From assembly GCA_013202975.1 (NCBI GenBank), contig JABMQY010000056.1:1-35326 (forward strand): a DNA stretch of 35,326 bases, written 5' to 3'. Numbering within the stretch: position 1 is the first letter of the stretch; each line of letters opens with the position of its first letter. A program made the translations under genes and the position numbers. Of this stretch, positions 7,650-16,617 are shown piece by piece. Under the pieces are notes generated by a model that worked only from the letters and a program-made list of their open reading frames with translations, searched no databases and was not told the origin of the DNA. Origin of the DNA: Candidatus Saganbacteria bacterium. GTDB taxonomy: Bacteria > Margulisbacteria > WOR-1 > XYC2-FULL-46-14.

Positions 7650-7741
7650 ATATTTTTATCGTGCAGCAATTGAAATAATTTCAGGCAATTATTAATATAT
7701 TTTCAATCAAGATGATGAATAACCTTTGCTAGCTTAATGAA

Positions 7742-8197
7742 TTATTCGGCTATCTTTGTAATGCTTATGTTGGATTCTCGAAGCATCTTCCCTGCCAACT
7801 CATCCGGATAATTACCAGAAAAAACCAAACGCTTTATCCCGGCATTAATCATCATCTTTACACAAATGACACAGGGCTGGTAATTACAATAAAGGGTTCC
7901 TCCGTCGATCTGATCTCCATGAACAGCTGCTTGAACTATCGCGTTCTGCTCAGCATGAAGACCGCGGCAAAGCTCGTGCCGCTCTCCAGATGGTACATTC
8001 ATCTTTTTGCGAAGGCAGCCAACGCTTGAACAATGCTCAAATCCTTTTGGAGCTCCATTATACCCGGTTGAAATAATGCGATTATTCTTAACAATTATTG
8101 CACCAACTTTACGTTTTACACAGGTTGCACGCAGAGATACATCCTCGGTAATCCGCATAAAGTATTTATCCCAGGATGGACGGTCTTTCATAGTCAT
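7742..8197 (-). CDS. dCMP deaminase (ComEB-like cytidine deaminase family)
   Basis: This 151-residue zinc deaminase very probably converts dCMP to dUMP for dTTP synthesis. The zinc site is HAEQNA (H81-A-E83, with E83 catalytic) plus PCVIC (108-112). The insert with C56, C61, H74 and C77 between TGYNGAPKGFEHC and the HAE motif is typical of dCMP deaminases, which carry a second structural zinc. Two possible ATGs lie two codons apart; the first overlaps the transketolase stop by four bases and is used here. It is the third gene of the transketolase operon, and no terminator is visible after it. Confidence 0.93.
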   Translation of the reverse strand: MTMKDRPSWDKYFMRITEDVSLRATCVKRKVGAIIVKNNRIISTGYNGAPKGFEHCSSVGCLRKKMNVPSGERHELCRGLHAEQNAIVQAAVHGDQIDGGTLYCNYQPCVICVKMMINAGIKRLVFSGNYPDELAGKMLRESNISITKIAE

Positions 8198-9138
8198 TTC
8201 TTCAACAAATGTTTTGCGGTTTTTACTATATTATCAGCAGTCAGACCATATTTAACCAGAAGATCGGGGGCTTTGCCGGATTCAGCAAACATGTCACGCA
8301 GGCCTACCCTGGCCATCATAGTTGGGCAATTTTCAGACAGAACCTCAGCAACAGCGCCTCCCAGACCTCCCACAATTGAATGTTCTTCAACAGTAACAAC
8401 CGCCTTGGTCTTTTTCGCCGATTTAATAATAATTTCTTTATCCAATGGCTTTAAAGTATGAATATTAATAATCTCAGCAGAAATCCCCTTCTTTTCCAAT
8501 TCTTCGGCTGCCTTCAAAACCTCAGGGACAAGTATCCCGCAAGAAAAAATTGAAATATTCTTTCCCTGTCTTAAAGTTACCCCTTTTCCAATCTTAAATC
8601 CATAATCCTTCTTCTCATAAATAATTGGGGAGGTAAGACGAGAGAGTCTGATATAAACCGGACCATGATATGCTGCAGCTGCCCGTACTGCATTCTCTGC
8701 CTCAATCGCATCAGCCGGGACAATCAGAGTGAGATTAGGAATTGCCCTAAGAATTGCTAAATCTTCGGTCGCCTGGTGTGTAACCCCGTCTTCACCGGTT
8801 GTTATTCCGCCATGGGTTGCACAAATCTTTACATTAAGCCTGGGATAAGCGATCGAAACCCTAATCTGCTCCCAGGCCCGGCCGGAGGCAAAACAAGAAA
8901 AAGTAGAAGCAAAAACAATCTTTCCGGTCGTTGCAAAACCAGCTGCCATGCCCATCATATCCTGCTCTGCAACTCCTGCATTAAAAAAACGGTCAGGAAA
9001 TTCTTTTGCAAAGAGGGCCGTTTTTGTTGAACAGGATAAATCAGCATCCAAAACAATAATGTTCTGATGTTTTTTGCCCAACTCTACAAGAGTTTTACCA
9101 TAAGCTACACGGGTTGCCTCTTTTCCTAAATCTTTCAT
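8194..9138 (-). CDS. Transketolase, C-terminal subunit
   Basis: This 314-residue protein is the second half of a split transketolase, covering the pyrimidine-binding domain and C-terminal domain. It has DADLSCSTKT, GVAEQDMMGMAAG with the glutamate E58 that activates thiamine diphosphate, and a C-terminal domain starting near KGVTLRQGKNISIFSCG. It would pair with the N-terminal subunit encoded directly upstream, overlapping by four bases. The complex moves two-carbon units in the pentose phosphate pathway. A DXS or pyruvate dehydrogenase beta identity is less likely given the partner gene. Confidence 0.93.
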   Translation of the reverse strand: MKDLGKEATRVAYGKTLVELGKKHQNIIVLDADLSCSTKTALFAKEFPDRFFNAGVAEQDMMGMAAGFATTGKIVFASTFSCFASGRAWEQIRVSIAYPRLNVKICATHGGITTGEDGVTHQATEDLAILRAIPNLTLIVPADAIEAENAVRAAAAYHGPVYIRLSRLTSPIIYEKKDYGFKIGKGVTLRQGKNISIFSCGILVPEVLKAAEELEKKGISAEIINIHTLKPLDKEIIIKSAKKTKAVVTVEEHSIVGGLGGAVAEVLSENCPTMMARVGLRDMFAESGKAPDLLVKYGLTADNIVKTAKHLLKK

Positions 9139-9947
9139 TTAAGTTCCTTCAATGCACATTCAATTTGATCGCCGCAGGGGGGGGATCCATGAAATTTATT
9201 ATTGTGTTCCATAAAAGAAACACCCTTTCCCTTAACAGTATCTGCAATTATTATGGTCGGTTTGCCCCTGTTCTTTTCTGCCTTATCAAGGGCAGTCATC
9301 AAAGCTTTAATATTGTGGCCGTCAACTTTATCAATTACATGAAAGTTAAAGGCCCTCCACTTATCTGCTACAGGAGAGATGGTCTTAATATCCTCTATCT
9401 TTCCATCAATCTGTAGTTTGTTATGGTCCATAATTACACAAAGGTTATCGAGTTTATGATGGCCGGCGCCCATAGCAGCCTCCCAAATCTGTCCTTCCTG
9501 CGACTCTCCATCACCAATCAGACAATAAACTCGATACTTAAGTTTATCTACCCTGGCAGCCAAAGCCATCCCGACAGAAACAGAAAGACCCTGTCCCAAT
9601 GATCCGGTTGTCATTTCGATTCCGGGGAGCGATAACATATCCGGATGGCCCTGCAGCGGACTTCCAACCTGTCGAAGATTTTTCAAAAAAGAACGCGGAA
9701 AATAGCCGGCCTCAGCCAATGTTGTATAAAGGGCCGGGGCTGCGTGCCCTTTTGACAACACAAAGCGATCCCGCTCAGGCCACTCTGGTTGGTTTGGTTT
9801 ATGCCTCATTTTGTAGAAAAAAAGCGTGGCAATAATATCCGTGGCAGACAATGAGCCTCCGGGATGTCCAGATGCAGCCCGGCTGATCATTTCTATGATC
9901 AAATAACGTATGACCAGGGCTTTACATTCTATTTCTTTAAGATTCAT
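9135..9947 (-). CDS. Transketolase, N-terminal (thiamine diphosphate-binding) subunit
   Basis: This 270-residue protein is the first half of a split transketolase. SGHPGGSLSATDIIATLFF (27-45), SKGHAAPALY, and the thiamine diphosphate motif GDGESQEGQIWEAA (145-158) ending in DHNKLQIDG are all present. There is no Shine-Dalgarno. A TGT-TAATAT box ends nine bases before the ATG with a TTGAAT -35 at 17-bp spacing, so the mRNA is nearly leaderless. A C8 tract (coding strand) near the 3' end encodes GSPP and keeps the frame. Confidence 0.93.
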   Translation of the reverse strand: MNLKEIECKALVIRYLIIEMISRAASGHPGGSLSATDIIATLFFYKMRHKPNQPEWPERDRFVLSKGHAAPALYTTLAEAGYFPRSFLKNLRQVGSPLQGHPDMLSLPGIEMTTGSLGQGLSVSVGMALAARVDKLKYRVYCLIGDGESQEGQIWEAAMGAGHHKLDNLCVIMDHNKLQIDGKIEDIKTISPVADKWRAFNFHVIDKVDGHNIKALMTALDKAEKNRGKPTIIIADTVKGKGVSFMEHNNKFHGSPPCGDQIECALKELK

Positions 9948-9956
9948 GAATATATA

Positions 9957-9985
9957 ATATTAACATGCTTTATTTCTTTATTCAA
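9957..9985 (-). promoter_or_regulatory. Extended -10 promoter of the transketolase operon
   Basis: On the minus strand TTGAAT (9985-9980) is followed after 17 bases by TAATAT (9962-9957), preceded by TGT. The start codon is nine bases downstream. The -35 box lies across the murB stop codon. Confidence 0.5.
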
Positions 9986-10838
9986 TTATTATGATTTCCG
10001 GCTTTAGGGTTACACTTAATTGATCTTTAACTTTATTCTGTATTTTTTTTATTAATCTCAATACGTCAGAGGAGCGGGCTGATCCTCTGTTAACAATAAA
10101 ATTGGCGTGTTTATTAGAAACCTCGGCCCCCCCGATTCTAAAGCCCTTTAATCCGGCAGCCTCAATTAATTTACCGGCAGTAGTGCCCGGTGGATTTATA
10201 AAAATAGAGCCTGCCGAAGGAATGCCTAAGGGATGTTTTTCCTGGCGCAACCTCAAATATTTTTTAATATCTTTTTTTATGAGAGCCGTAGATTTTCTTC
10301 TTAATTTTAAACCGACCTCATAAATTACACCTTTAATATTGCTGCCCCGGTAGGAGAATTCCAGCTCTTTTTTATTCAGCGTTTTAGAAATTCCTTTGCT
10401 TGCCCCGCCGACGGCGGGGCTTGTGAAAACATTCACAAACTCAACCAGCTTGCCGATAGAGCTGCCATAAGCCCCGGCGTTTCCCTTGACCGCCCCGCCA
10501 AGCGCTCCCGGAACACCGGCCAAAACCTCAAGGCCAGAAAAGCCCCTTGCAGAAGTAATCTTAATTAATTCACTAAGTGCAACTCCAGCCTGCGCATAAA
10601 CCATATTTTTTTCAATAATAACAGAATTAAGTTCTGAGGTTTTTATTACCGTCCCAGAAAAACCCTTGTCACTAAAGAGAACATTAGAACCCAAGCCGAG
10701 AATAAAAAAGGGATCCTTATTATTCTTCAAAAACTCTCTTAGTTCATCTATTGTTTCGGGTATTAATAAAACCCTGGCCGGACCGCCGATTTTAAATGAT
10801 GTGTGTTTACTTAGTAGTTCATTTTGATGACGTTTCAT
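9978..10838 (-). CDS. murB: UDP-N-acetylenolpyruvoylglucosamine reductase
   Basis: This 286-residue flavoenzyme makes UDP-MurNAc in the cytoplasm. FAD-binding motifs are HTSFKIGGPARVLLIP (12-27), LGLGSNVLFSDKGFSG (48-62) and GVPGALGGAVKGNAGAYG (108-125). The C-terminal substrate domain has SAGSIFINPPG with the proton-donor serine, and a terminal ...LKPEIIIIE. Length suits the short MurB class. Residues about 140-149 (SPAVGGASKG) are encoded by a GC-rich perfect palindrome and look like an extra loop compared with usual MurB. It overlaps murC by 20 bases and is the last gene of the mur cluster. Confidence 0.96.
   Translation of the reverse strand: MKRHQNELLSKHTSFKIGGPARVLLIPETIDELREFLKNNKDPFFILGLGSNVLFSDKGFSGTVIKTSELNSVIIEKNMVYAQAGVALSELIKITSARGFSGLEVLAGVPGALGGAVKGNAGAYGSSIGKLVEFVNVFTSPAVGGASKGISKTLNKKELEFSYRGSNIKGVIYEVGLKLRRKSTALIKKDIKKYLRLRQEKHPLGIPSAGSIFINPPGTTAGKLIEAAGLKGFRIGGAEVSNKHANFIVNRGSARSSDVLRLIKKIQNKVKDQLSVTLKPEIIIIE
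10402..10438. repeat. Two adjacent perfect hairpins inside murB
   Basis: GCCCCGCC-GAC-GGCGGGGC (10402-10420) is a perfect 8-bp inverted repeat with a 3-base loop. It is followed at once by TTGTGAA-AACA-TTCACAA (10421-10438), a 7-bp inverted repeat with a 4-base loop. The GC-rich one stands out from its AT-rich surroundings and encodes an apparent insertion in the protein. Confidence 0.7.
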
Positions 10839-12228
10839 GTCTTATTTTTAATCTGGATAAAAGCTCCTTGCCGACATTAAAGATATCCCCGGCCCCCAAA
10901 GTTAAAACCATATCATTGGATCTGAGCACCGGAAGCAGATGTTCGGCAATTTTTTCTTTTTTCGGAATAAAAATGACATTTTTTTTGTCCTCCATTTTAT
11001 CCGAAATCATTTTTCCGGACACATTTGGGATGGGGGCTTCGCCGGCAGAATAGATGTCTGTAATCACAACCAGATCAGCCTGTGAAAAAGACTTTGCAAA
11101 ATCCTCTGCCAGCCAAAAGGTTCTGGAATAGCGATGGGGCTGAAACACTGCAATTATCCGTCTGTTCTGCTCTTTATAATTTAATCGGGCAGCACTGAGG
11201 GTTGCCCGAACCTCTGTGGGATGGTGAGCATAATCATCCACCACCATGACACCGTCAACCTCTCCTATTATTTGAAACCGCCTCTTAACCGACAAATAGG
11301 TCTGGAGCACAGAGGCAATAGATTCAAACGGAATTCCAACTTCAAGACCGATAGCAATTGCCGCCAAGGCATTTGAAATATTTTGTTCTCCCGGAACTGA
11401 GAGAGCAACATTCCCTAGAACTTTTTCTTTATATAAAACGCTAAATTTAGAAACCCCTTCCTTAAACTCAAAATCACGGGCAGAAAATGTTTCCTTTTGC
11501 GAAAAGCCATAAGTTATTTTTTTTAGATCTATTTTTGAGAATATTTTTGTGCAGTTAGGATGGTCAGACATAATTAGCAGACCGTTTTTTTCTTTTATCT
11601 TTTCGGCAAAATCGACAAAATGCTGAAAAAGGTTGCTCTCGTTTCTAAAGTACTCCATATGATCCTGCTCAACATTTGTGACAACCCCAATATTAGGCTC
11701 AAGCTCAAGAAAAGACCCGTCACTCTCATCTGCCTCTGCCACAGCATATTGCAAATTACCCAATCTGGCATTTCCATCAACATAATCAGTCTCTCCCCCG
11801 ATTAAAAAAGTTGGATCCAGACTATTTTCGAGAAGAATTTTTGAAATCATCGAGGTCGTTGTGGTTTTTCCATGGGTACCGGCAATACCAATAGCACATT
11901 TATGTTTTTTAAGTATAAAAGAAAGCATTTGCGCGCGTTTTATTATCGGGATGTCAGCAGCTTTTGCAGAAAGTAATTCAGGATTATTGTCCGGAATTGC
12001 GGATGAAACAACCACTAAATCAGCACTCCTTAAATTAGATTTTTTATGCCTCAGATAAATTGTAATGCCCAAGTCTCTTAACCGAATCGTGTTACTGTTC
12101 TCCTTAAGGTCTGATCCGCTGACATGATAACCCATCTGGTGCAAAATTTTACCAATGGCCGAAACACCACAACCGCCAATTCCAACCAAGTGAATATTTT
12201 TTAAGCGCTCATAATTAATTTTTTTCAT
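10819..12228 (-). CDS. murC: UDP-N-acetylmuramate--L-alanine ligase
   Basis: This 469-residue Mur ligase adds L-alanine to UDP-MurNAc. The N-terminal Rossmann domain begins LKNIHLVGIGGCGVSAIGKI (9-28). The ATP P-loop is GIAGTHGKTTTT (114-125), and the central domain includes EADESDGSFL and NVEQDHMEYF. The C-terminal domain has VDDYAHHPTEV and QPHRYSRT, both diagnostic of MurC over MurD, E or F. It overlaps murG by 14 bases upstream and murB by 20 downstream. Confidence 0.97.
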   Translation of the reverse strand: MKKINYERLKNIHLVGIGGCGVSAIGKILHQMGYHVSGSDLKENSNTIRLRDLGITIYLRHKKSNLRSADLVVVSSAIPDNNPELLSAKAADIPIIKRAQMLSFILKKHKCAIGIAGTHGKTTTTSMISKILLENSLDPTFLIGGETDYVDGNARLGNLQYAVAEADESDGSFLELEPNIGVVTNVEQDHMEYFRNESNLFQHFVDFAEKIKEKNGLLIMSDHPNCTKIFSKIDLKKITYGFSQKETFSARDFEFKEGVSKFSVLYKEKVLGNVALSVPGEQNISNALAAIAIGLEVGIPFESIASVLQTYLSVKRRFQIIGEVDGVMVVDDYAHHPTEVRATLSAARLNYKEQNRRIIAVFQPHRYSRTFWLAEDFAKSFSQADLVVITDIYSAGEAPIPNVSGKMISDKMEDKKNVIFIPKKEKIAEHLLPVLRSNDMVLTLGAGDIFNVGKELLSRLKIRHETSSK

Positions 12229-13240
12229 ATAATAATTTAACTATCCGGGAAGCCGAATCAATAAAAGAATGATCCAAAGCGGCCTTTTTCATCCGAATAA
12301 GCCTTTCTTTGTCCGAAGCCAGCTCTTTTATCATCGCTGCAAGCTTATCAATCTCCTGATCATGTAAAATAAGCGCAGCACCGCAGACAACCACTGCCAT
12401 AGCATTAAGTTCCTGGTGCCCTTCTGACGAGTAAGGAAACGGAATTAATACAGAAGGCCGGCCGGCAGCCAAGATTTCTGATATTGCTGTAGCCCCGGCC
12501 CTGCTCACCACCAGATCGGCCTGGGATAATCCTTCTTCTATATTATACATGTAAGAGATAAGTTTATAAAAGGGGTATTCTTTCTTGGGCAGCTCCGGAT
12601 AATCCCGCTCTCCGCAAACATGAATAATGTCGACACCGGAATCTACAAATTTATCAAGCATAGCAATTACGGCATAATTGAGAGTTCGCGAACCCTGGCT
12701 GCCGCCTACAATTAACACCGAAAATCTTTTGGACTCCCGGTGCGAAACAGCAAGAATTTGTCGCCTAACAGGATTGCCGGTTACAATTCCTTTTATGTAT
12801 TTCAAGGATTCACTGAAAGAGAGAGTAACAATTTTTGCAATTCTAGAACATATGCGGTTAGTAATGCCCGGCAGGACATTTTGCTCATGAAGCAGTACCG
12901 GTACACTGCAAATCCTTGCTGCAAAGACAACCGGAAGAGCAACATAGCCCCCCATTGCAACGATCCAATCAGGCCTAAATCTAAAAATAATGCCCAATGC
13001 CTCAAAAAAGCCGCAAAGGGTTACAAAAGGAGCGCTTAAAGCCTTCCAGGATAACTTTCTTAAAAGTCCCCGTGCATTTATTAATTTGATGGGAAAGTTA
13101 ACCAGGTTTTTTTCAAGGCCATCTTTGCTCCCTATAAAAAGTATTTCATTTTTATCATCTTTTAATTTCAGCTCTTCGGCCAAAGCTATACCCGGATATA
13201 TATGCCCCCCCGTACCCCCTGCTGCAATGATTATTCTCAT
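12215..13240 (-). CDS. murG: UDP-N-acetylglucosamine--undecaprenyl-pyrophosphoryl-MurNAc-pentapeptide transferase
   Basis: This 341-residue GT28 enzyme makes lipid II from lipid I on the inner face of the membrane. GGTGGHIYPGIALAEEL (8-24) is the N-terminal glycine loop. HEQNVLPGITNR and VGGSQGSRTLN mark the acceptor and second glycine loops, and VSRAGATAISEILAAGRPSVLIPFP marks the UDP-GlcNAc site. It overlaps ftsW by four bases and murC by 14. Confidence 0.97.
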   Translation of the reverse strand: MRIIIAAGGTGGHIYPGIALAEELKLKDDKNEILFIGSKDGLEKNLVNFPIKLINARGLLRKLSWKALSAPFVTLCGFFEALGIIFRFRPDWIVAMGGYVALPVVFAARICSVPVLLHEQNVLPGITNRICSRIAKIVTLSFSESLKYIKGIVTGNPVRRQILAVSHRESKRFSVLIVGGSQGSRTLNYAVIAMLDKFVDSGVDIIHVCGERDYPELPKKEYPFYKLISYMYNIEEGLSQADLVVSRAGATAISEILAAGRPSVLIPFPYSSEGHQELNAMAVVVCGAALILHDQEIDKLAAMIKELASDKERLIRMKKAALDHSFIDSASRIVKLLYEKN

Positions 13241-14340
13241 CGTTTTGATATATTGGCAACTATGCCTGCCCCAAAAAGATTAACAACAATAGCTGTTCCG
13301 CCATAACTTATAAAGGGAAGAGGAAGCCCGGTGGTGGGGAGCAATCCCAACACTACAGCAATATTGAGAAAAGCCTGAATGGCAAACATAAAAACAATTC
13401 CGGCCCCCAAGATAGAAAGATAGTAATCGCTGGGACGGCTTGAAATAATGAAGCCCCGGATAAGAAAAAAGAGCAGTAAGGCTAAAAATATCACAGCACC
13501 TATCAGCCCCAGCTCCTCGCACATGATAGCAAAAATAAAATCAGAATACTGCTGGGGCAGGTAGAGAAATTTTTGCTTTGAATTTCCCAAACCCAGACCA
13601 AAAAGATGGCCGCTTGAAATAGCAATATGTGACTGGATAATTTGATAACCTGCACCCAATGGATCAGCCCAGGGATCTAAAAAAGAAAGCATTCGACGCA
13701 GACGATAAGGAGACATAATCGACAACCCCGCAGCAGTGACCCCTCCTGTTAAAAAAAGAATTGCCAGATGGGAGAGTTCTGCCCCGCTGATATAAAACAT
13801 AAAAAAAGCCACAAAGAGGATCGTAAGTGTAGTCCCAAAATCAGGCTGCATCAGAACGGGAAAAACAGCAAATAGAACTATCAGCAGCAATGGAAGCAAC
13901 CCGCTAAAAAACGAGCTGAGTTTTTCCTTCTGCTTAGCAAGGAGGTGCGCTAAAAAAATAATAATTGCGAGTTTTAATATTTCGGAAGGCTGGATTGAAA
14001 TTCCCAATAAATTAATCCAACGGGCAGCCCCGCCCATGCTCTTCCCCACAGCAGGAACAAATACCAAAAGCGAAAACAAAAATGCTCCCAGCAATAAAAA
14101 GAAAGAACGCTTCCTTAATTTGGAAAGATCAAGGTGATAGGCAAAGTAAAAGGCAAGCAAACCAACTAAGACATAAAAGATATGGCGCTTTACATAAAAG
14201 AAACTATCACCGGTATTTTTGAGCGCCATGGCGCAGCTTGAAGAAAAGACCAGAATAATCCCAACAAAGAGCAGCAGTGAAAGCAGAAAAACAAAAAGAA
14301 AATCAGGACGTTTTTTATTGGGAGCAATTCTGTTATTCAT
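13237..14340 (-). CDS. ftsW: FtsW-type lipid II polymerase (SEDS family)
   Basis: This 367-residue polytopic protein has about ten membrane helices. SEDS signatures are MQPDFGTTLTI, the loop GLGLGNSKQKFLYLPQQYSD leading to DFIFAIMCEELGLIGA, and TTGLPLPFISYGGT near the C-terminus. Its place between murD and murG supports FtsW, the septal polymerase, over RodA; a second SEDS gene lies at 22513-23742. I start it at the ATG at 14340 (MNNRIAPNKKRPDFL), which overlaps the murD stop by eight bases. A 54-codon extension upstream would lie inside murD and has no SEDS character. Confidence 0.94.
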   Translation of the reverse strand: MNNRIAPNKKRPDFLFVFLLSLLLFVGIILVFSSSCAMALKNTGDSFFYVKRHIFYVLVGLLAFYFAYHLDLSKLRKRSFFLLLGAFLFSLLVFVPAVGKSMGGAARWINLLGISIQPSEILKLAIIIFLAHLLAKQKEKLSSFFSGLLPLLLIVLFAVFPVLMQPDFGTTLTILFVAFFMFYISGAELSHLAILFLTGGVTAAGLSIMSPYRLRRMLSFLDPWADPLGAGYQIIQSHIAISSGHLFGLGLGNSKQKFLYLPQQYSDFIFAIMCEELGLIGAVIFLALLLFFLIRGFIISSRPSDYYLSILGAGIVFMFAIQAFLNIAVVLGLLPTTGLPLPFISYGGTAIVVNLFGAGIVANISKR

Positions 14341-15637
14341 GAAGACTAAGTGCCGCGGATCGAAAAACCTCTCCCCTTTCTTCAAAACCGGAAAACATAT
14401 CAAAACTGGAACAGGCGGGAGAGAGCAAAACCTGATCTCCCTCCTGGGCGAGACCGACTGAGGTTTCCACCGCATCCAGCATATTTTGGGCAAATCTGAC
14501 ATTTTTAAACCCGGACTGAATCAGCTCTTCATTAAAACGAACTGCCGCAGTCCCGATTAAAACAACTGTCTTGACAGACCCTTTTATTTCTAAAACCAAA
14601 GATGAAAGGCTGACTCCCTTATCAAGCCCCCCGAGAATTAGAATAATGTTTGGTTTTTTATTATTTGAGGCAAGCGCCTGCAAGGCCTTAATAGTTGAGT
14701 CAGGATTGGTCGCTTTTGAATCATTGTAAAAACTTACCCCGCGCACAGATCTTATAAATTCAATGCGGTGGGGAATGCCCGGAAATTCCCTCAAAACCCT
14801 TTTTATATCATCTCTTGACATACCGCATAATTGAGCGGCATAAGCGGCTGCCATAATATTTTCAATATTGTGTTTCCCCTTAATTATTATTTCTGCCGGA
14901 TCAAAAAAGATATCTTTGGTGTCAAAAGGAATCTTTTTAGCCACTACAGATTCGACCAGTTCTAAAACCAGCTGATCCTTCGCATTAAAAATCACATAAT
15001 CTGTCTTCCCCTGATTTAAAAATATGCGGGCTTTTGTTTTGGCATATTCATGCATGTTATGATGCCGATCCATGTGATCCGGAGTTATATTCAGCAAAAC
15101 ACTTATCCACGGCCTGAAAAAATTAATCGCTTCCAGCTGATAACTGCTTATTTCTGCAACAATAAAGTCTAAATTTCGGTCATTTACAGTAATCAAGGGA
15201 GTCCCGATATTTCCGGCAACCACCACCCTTTTCCCGGCCTCTTTGAGCATTTTGAAGATTAAAGTAGAAGTGGTAGTTTTGCCATTGGTCCCGGTTACAG
15301 CAATAATCGGCTTATGCAGAAAACGGAAAGCAAACTCCACCTCAGAAATAACTAAAATATGATGCCGGCGGGCCTCTTTTAGGACCGGGATATCAAGATG
15401 GATTCCAGGGCTTATAACTATAAAATCACGGCCGGCAATTGAATACATGCTATGTCCGCCGAATTCAAAAACAACTCCCTGCTCCTTTAATCCTTTAACA
15501 ACAGCTGCATTGCATTCTTCTGCTGTGCGTTTTTCTGAAATAGTTACCCTGGCACCCAGTTCAAGAAGTTTATTTGCTGAAGCAATTCCGGATATACCCA
15601 TTCCAAAAACAGTTACTTTTTTATTCTTATAGTGCAT
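14333..15637 (-). CDS. murD: UDP-N-acetylmuramoylalanine--D-glutamate ligase
   Basis: This 434-residue Mur ligase adds D-glutamate. The N-terminal domain is KVTVFGMGISGIASANKLLE. The P-loop is VTGTNGKTTTSTLI (114-127), and SSYQLEAINFFRPWISVLLNIT and DHMDRHHNMHEY are MurD-type. The C-terminal domain has YNDSKATNPDSTIKAL and LSPACSSFDMFSGFEERGEV. It overlaps mraY by 11 bases and ftsW by eight. Confidence 0.97.
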   Translation of the reverse strand: MHYKNKKVTVFGMGISGIASANKLLELGARVTISEKRTAEECNAAVVKGLKEQGVVFEFGGHSMYSIAGRDFIVISPGIHLDIPVLKEARRHHILVISEVEFAFRFLHKPIIAVTGTNGKTTTSTLIFKMLKEAGKRVVVAGNIGTPLITVNDRNLDFIVAEISSYQLEAINFFRPWISVLLNITPDHMDRHHNMHEYAKTKARIFLNQGKTDYVIFNAKDQLVLELVESVVAKKIPFDTKDIFFDPAEIIIKGKHNIENIMAAAYAAQLCGMSRDDIKRVLREFPGIPHRIEFIRSVRGVSFYNDSKATNPDSTIKALQALASNNKKPNIILILGGLDKGVSLSSLVLEIKGSVKTVVLIGTAAVRFNEELIQSGFKNVRFAQNMLDAVETSVGLAQEGDQVLLSPACSSFDMFSGFEERGEVFRSAALSLHE

Positions 15638-16601
15638 TAGTGCTTATCAAAACTCCCAGCAGAGCCAAAATAAAACTTATCTGCCAAAACATAAAAACCA
15701 CCTTAGGCTCGCTCCACCCCAAAAGCTCAAAGTGATGATGCAGCGGAGCCATTTCAAAGACCCGTTTTTTAAATAATTTGAAGGCAGCAACCTGTATTAT
15801 AACAGACAGGGCCTCCGCTATAAACAGACCGGCGATTACAACCAAAAGAATTTCATTATGGGTCATTATTGCCAAACCGGATAAGGCCGCCCCAACAGGA
15901 AGAGAGCCGACATCCCCCATAAAAAGCCATGCCCTCTTTTTTGCAGGTGCGTTATAGAAAAGAAACCCTAATAGTGCCCCCCCTACAATAAATGAAAAAG
16001 ATGAGGCCGGAAGAAGTAATTGATTTATTAAAACATATCCAAAACAGATAAATGCCAGTACCGCGGCCCCGGCCAATAACCCGTCCAATCCGTCAGTTAG
16101 ATTTGCTGCATTTGCCCCGCCGACAATCACAAAAACAGAAAACAAGTAATAAACCCAGAAATAATTGAGAGAAAACAGCTTTAAAAAACCAGAAACGGCC
16201 CCTAAGTGGATAGGATCAATTATTGTGAAAGAAAAGAGCGACGAGACCATTATCTGTAAAAACATTTTCTGCCAAAAGGTCAGGCCCTGGTTTTGTTTTC
16301 TTATTATCTTTAAAAAATCATCCAAAAAACCGATCAGGGCAAAACCACCAAAAAGACCAATCAGAGGGAAGAAACGAGAAGGAAGAACAAAAAATGAAAG
16401 AGCAGAAATCACCAGAACAAATCCAATCCCCCCCATGGTCGGGGTCCCGCTTTTTTTCTTATGACTTTCAGGGCCCTCCTCCCTCTCCGTTTGAAAACTT
16501 TTTAATTTTCTTAAGAGTAAAAGAAGGGGATAAGTAAGAATGACAGTCAAGATAAAACTAAGTAAACCAAGGCCAAGAAGATTAAAATAAAGTGTTTGCA
16601 C
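15627..16601 (-). CDS. mraY: Phospho-N-acetylmuramoyl-pentapeptide transferase
   Basis: This 324-residue membrane enzyme makes lipid I. It has SGTPTMGGIGF, the magnesium-binding pair D94-D95 in IGFLDDFLKI, NLTDGLDGLLAG, MGDVGSLPVGA and the histidine motif APLHHHFELLGW. About ten membrane helices are predicted. The start is GTG at 16601; no ATG lies nearby. A TGA-TAAAAT box ends six bases upstream, so the mRNA is probably leaderless. It is the first gene of a six-gene cluster that lacks murE, murF and ftsZ. Confidence 0.96.
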   Translation of the reverse strand: MQTLYFNLLGLGLLSFILTVILTYPLLLLLRKLKSFQTEREEGPESHKKKSGTPTMGGIGFVLVISALSFFVLPSRFFPLIGLFGGFALIGFLDDFLKIIRKQNQGLTFWQKMFLQIMVSSLFSFTIIDPIHLGAVSGFLKLFSLNYFWVYYLFSVFVIVGGANAANLTDGLDGLLAGAAVLAFICFGYVLINQLLLPASSFSFIVGGALLGFLFYNAPAKKRAWLFMGDVGSLPVGAALSGLAIMTHNEILLVVIAGLFIAEALSVIIQVAAFKLFKKRVFEMAPLHHHFELLGWSEPKVVFMFWQISFILALLGVLISTNAL

Positions 16602-16607
16602 TATTTT

Positions 16608-16616
16608 ATTTTATCA
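16608..16616 (-). promoter_or_regulatory. Extended -10 promoter of mraY (leaderless)
   Basis: On the minus strand TGA-TAAAAT (16616-16608) lies six bases before the GTG start. No good -35 exists at 17 bp; TTGCAT occurs at 19 bp, inside the terminator stem of the upstream gene. The same short gap therefore holds the end of one transcript and the start of the next. Confidence 0.45.
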
Positions 16617-16617
16617 C

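Noticed and set aside
7650-7741. The 92-base gap before the 191-residue gene as a small RNA or regulatory element.
   Set aside because: Only a short GAAATAATTTC palindrome and AT-rich DNA are visible; nothing supports a defined element.
9177-9184. Run of eight G (C on the coding strand) in the transketolase N-subunit, as a possible phase-variation tract.
   Set aside because: The frame is intact, the tract is near the 3' end of a housekeeping gene, and variation there would have no clear benefit.
8194-9947. Frameshifted single transketolase gene.
   Set aside because: The split falls at the domain boundary with a four-base overlap and proper start, as in the known two-subunit transketolases; it is not damage.
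14341-14502. A 54-codon N-terminal extension of ftsW.
   Set aside because: It lies wholly inside murD, is not membrane-like, and the internal ATG gives a standard operon overlap.
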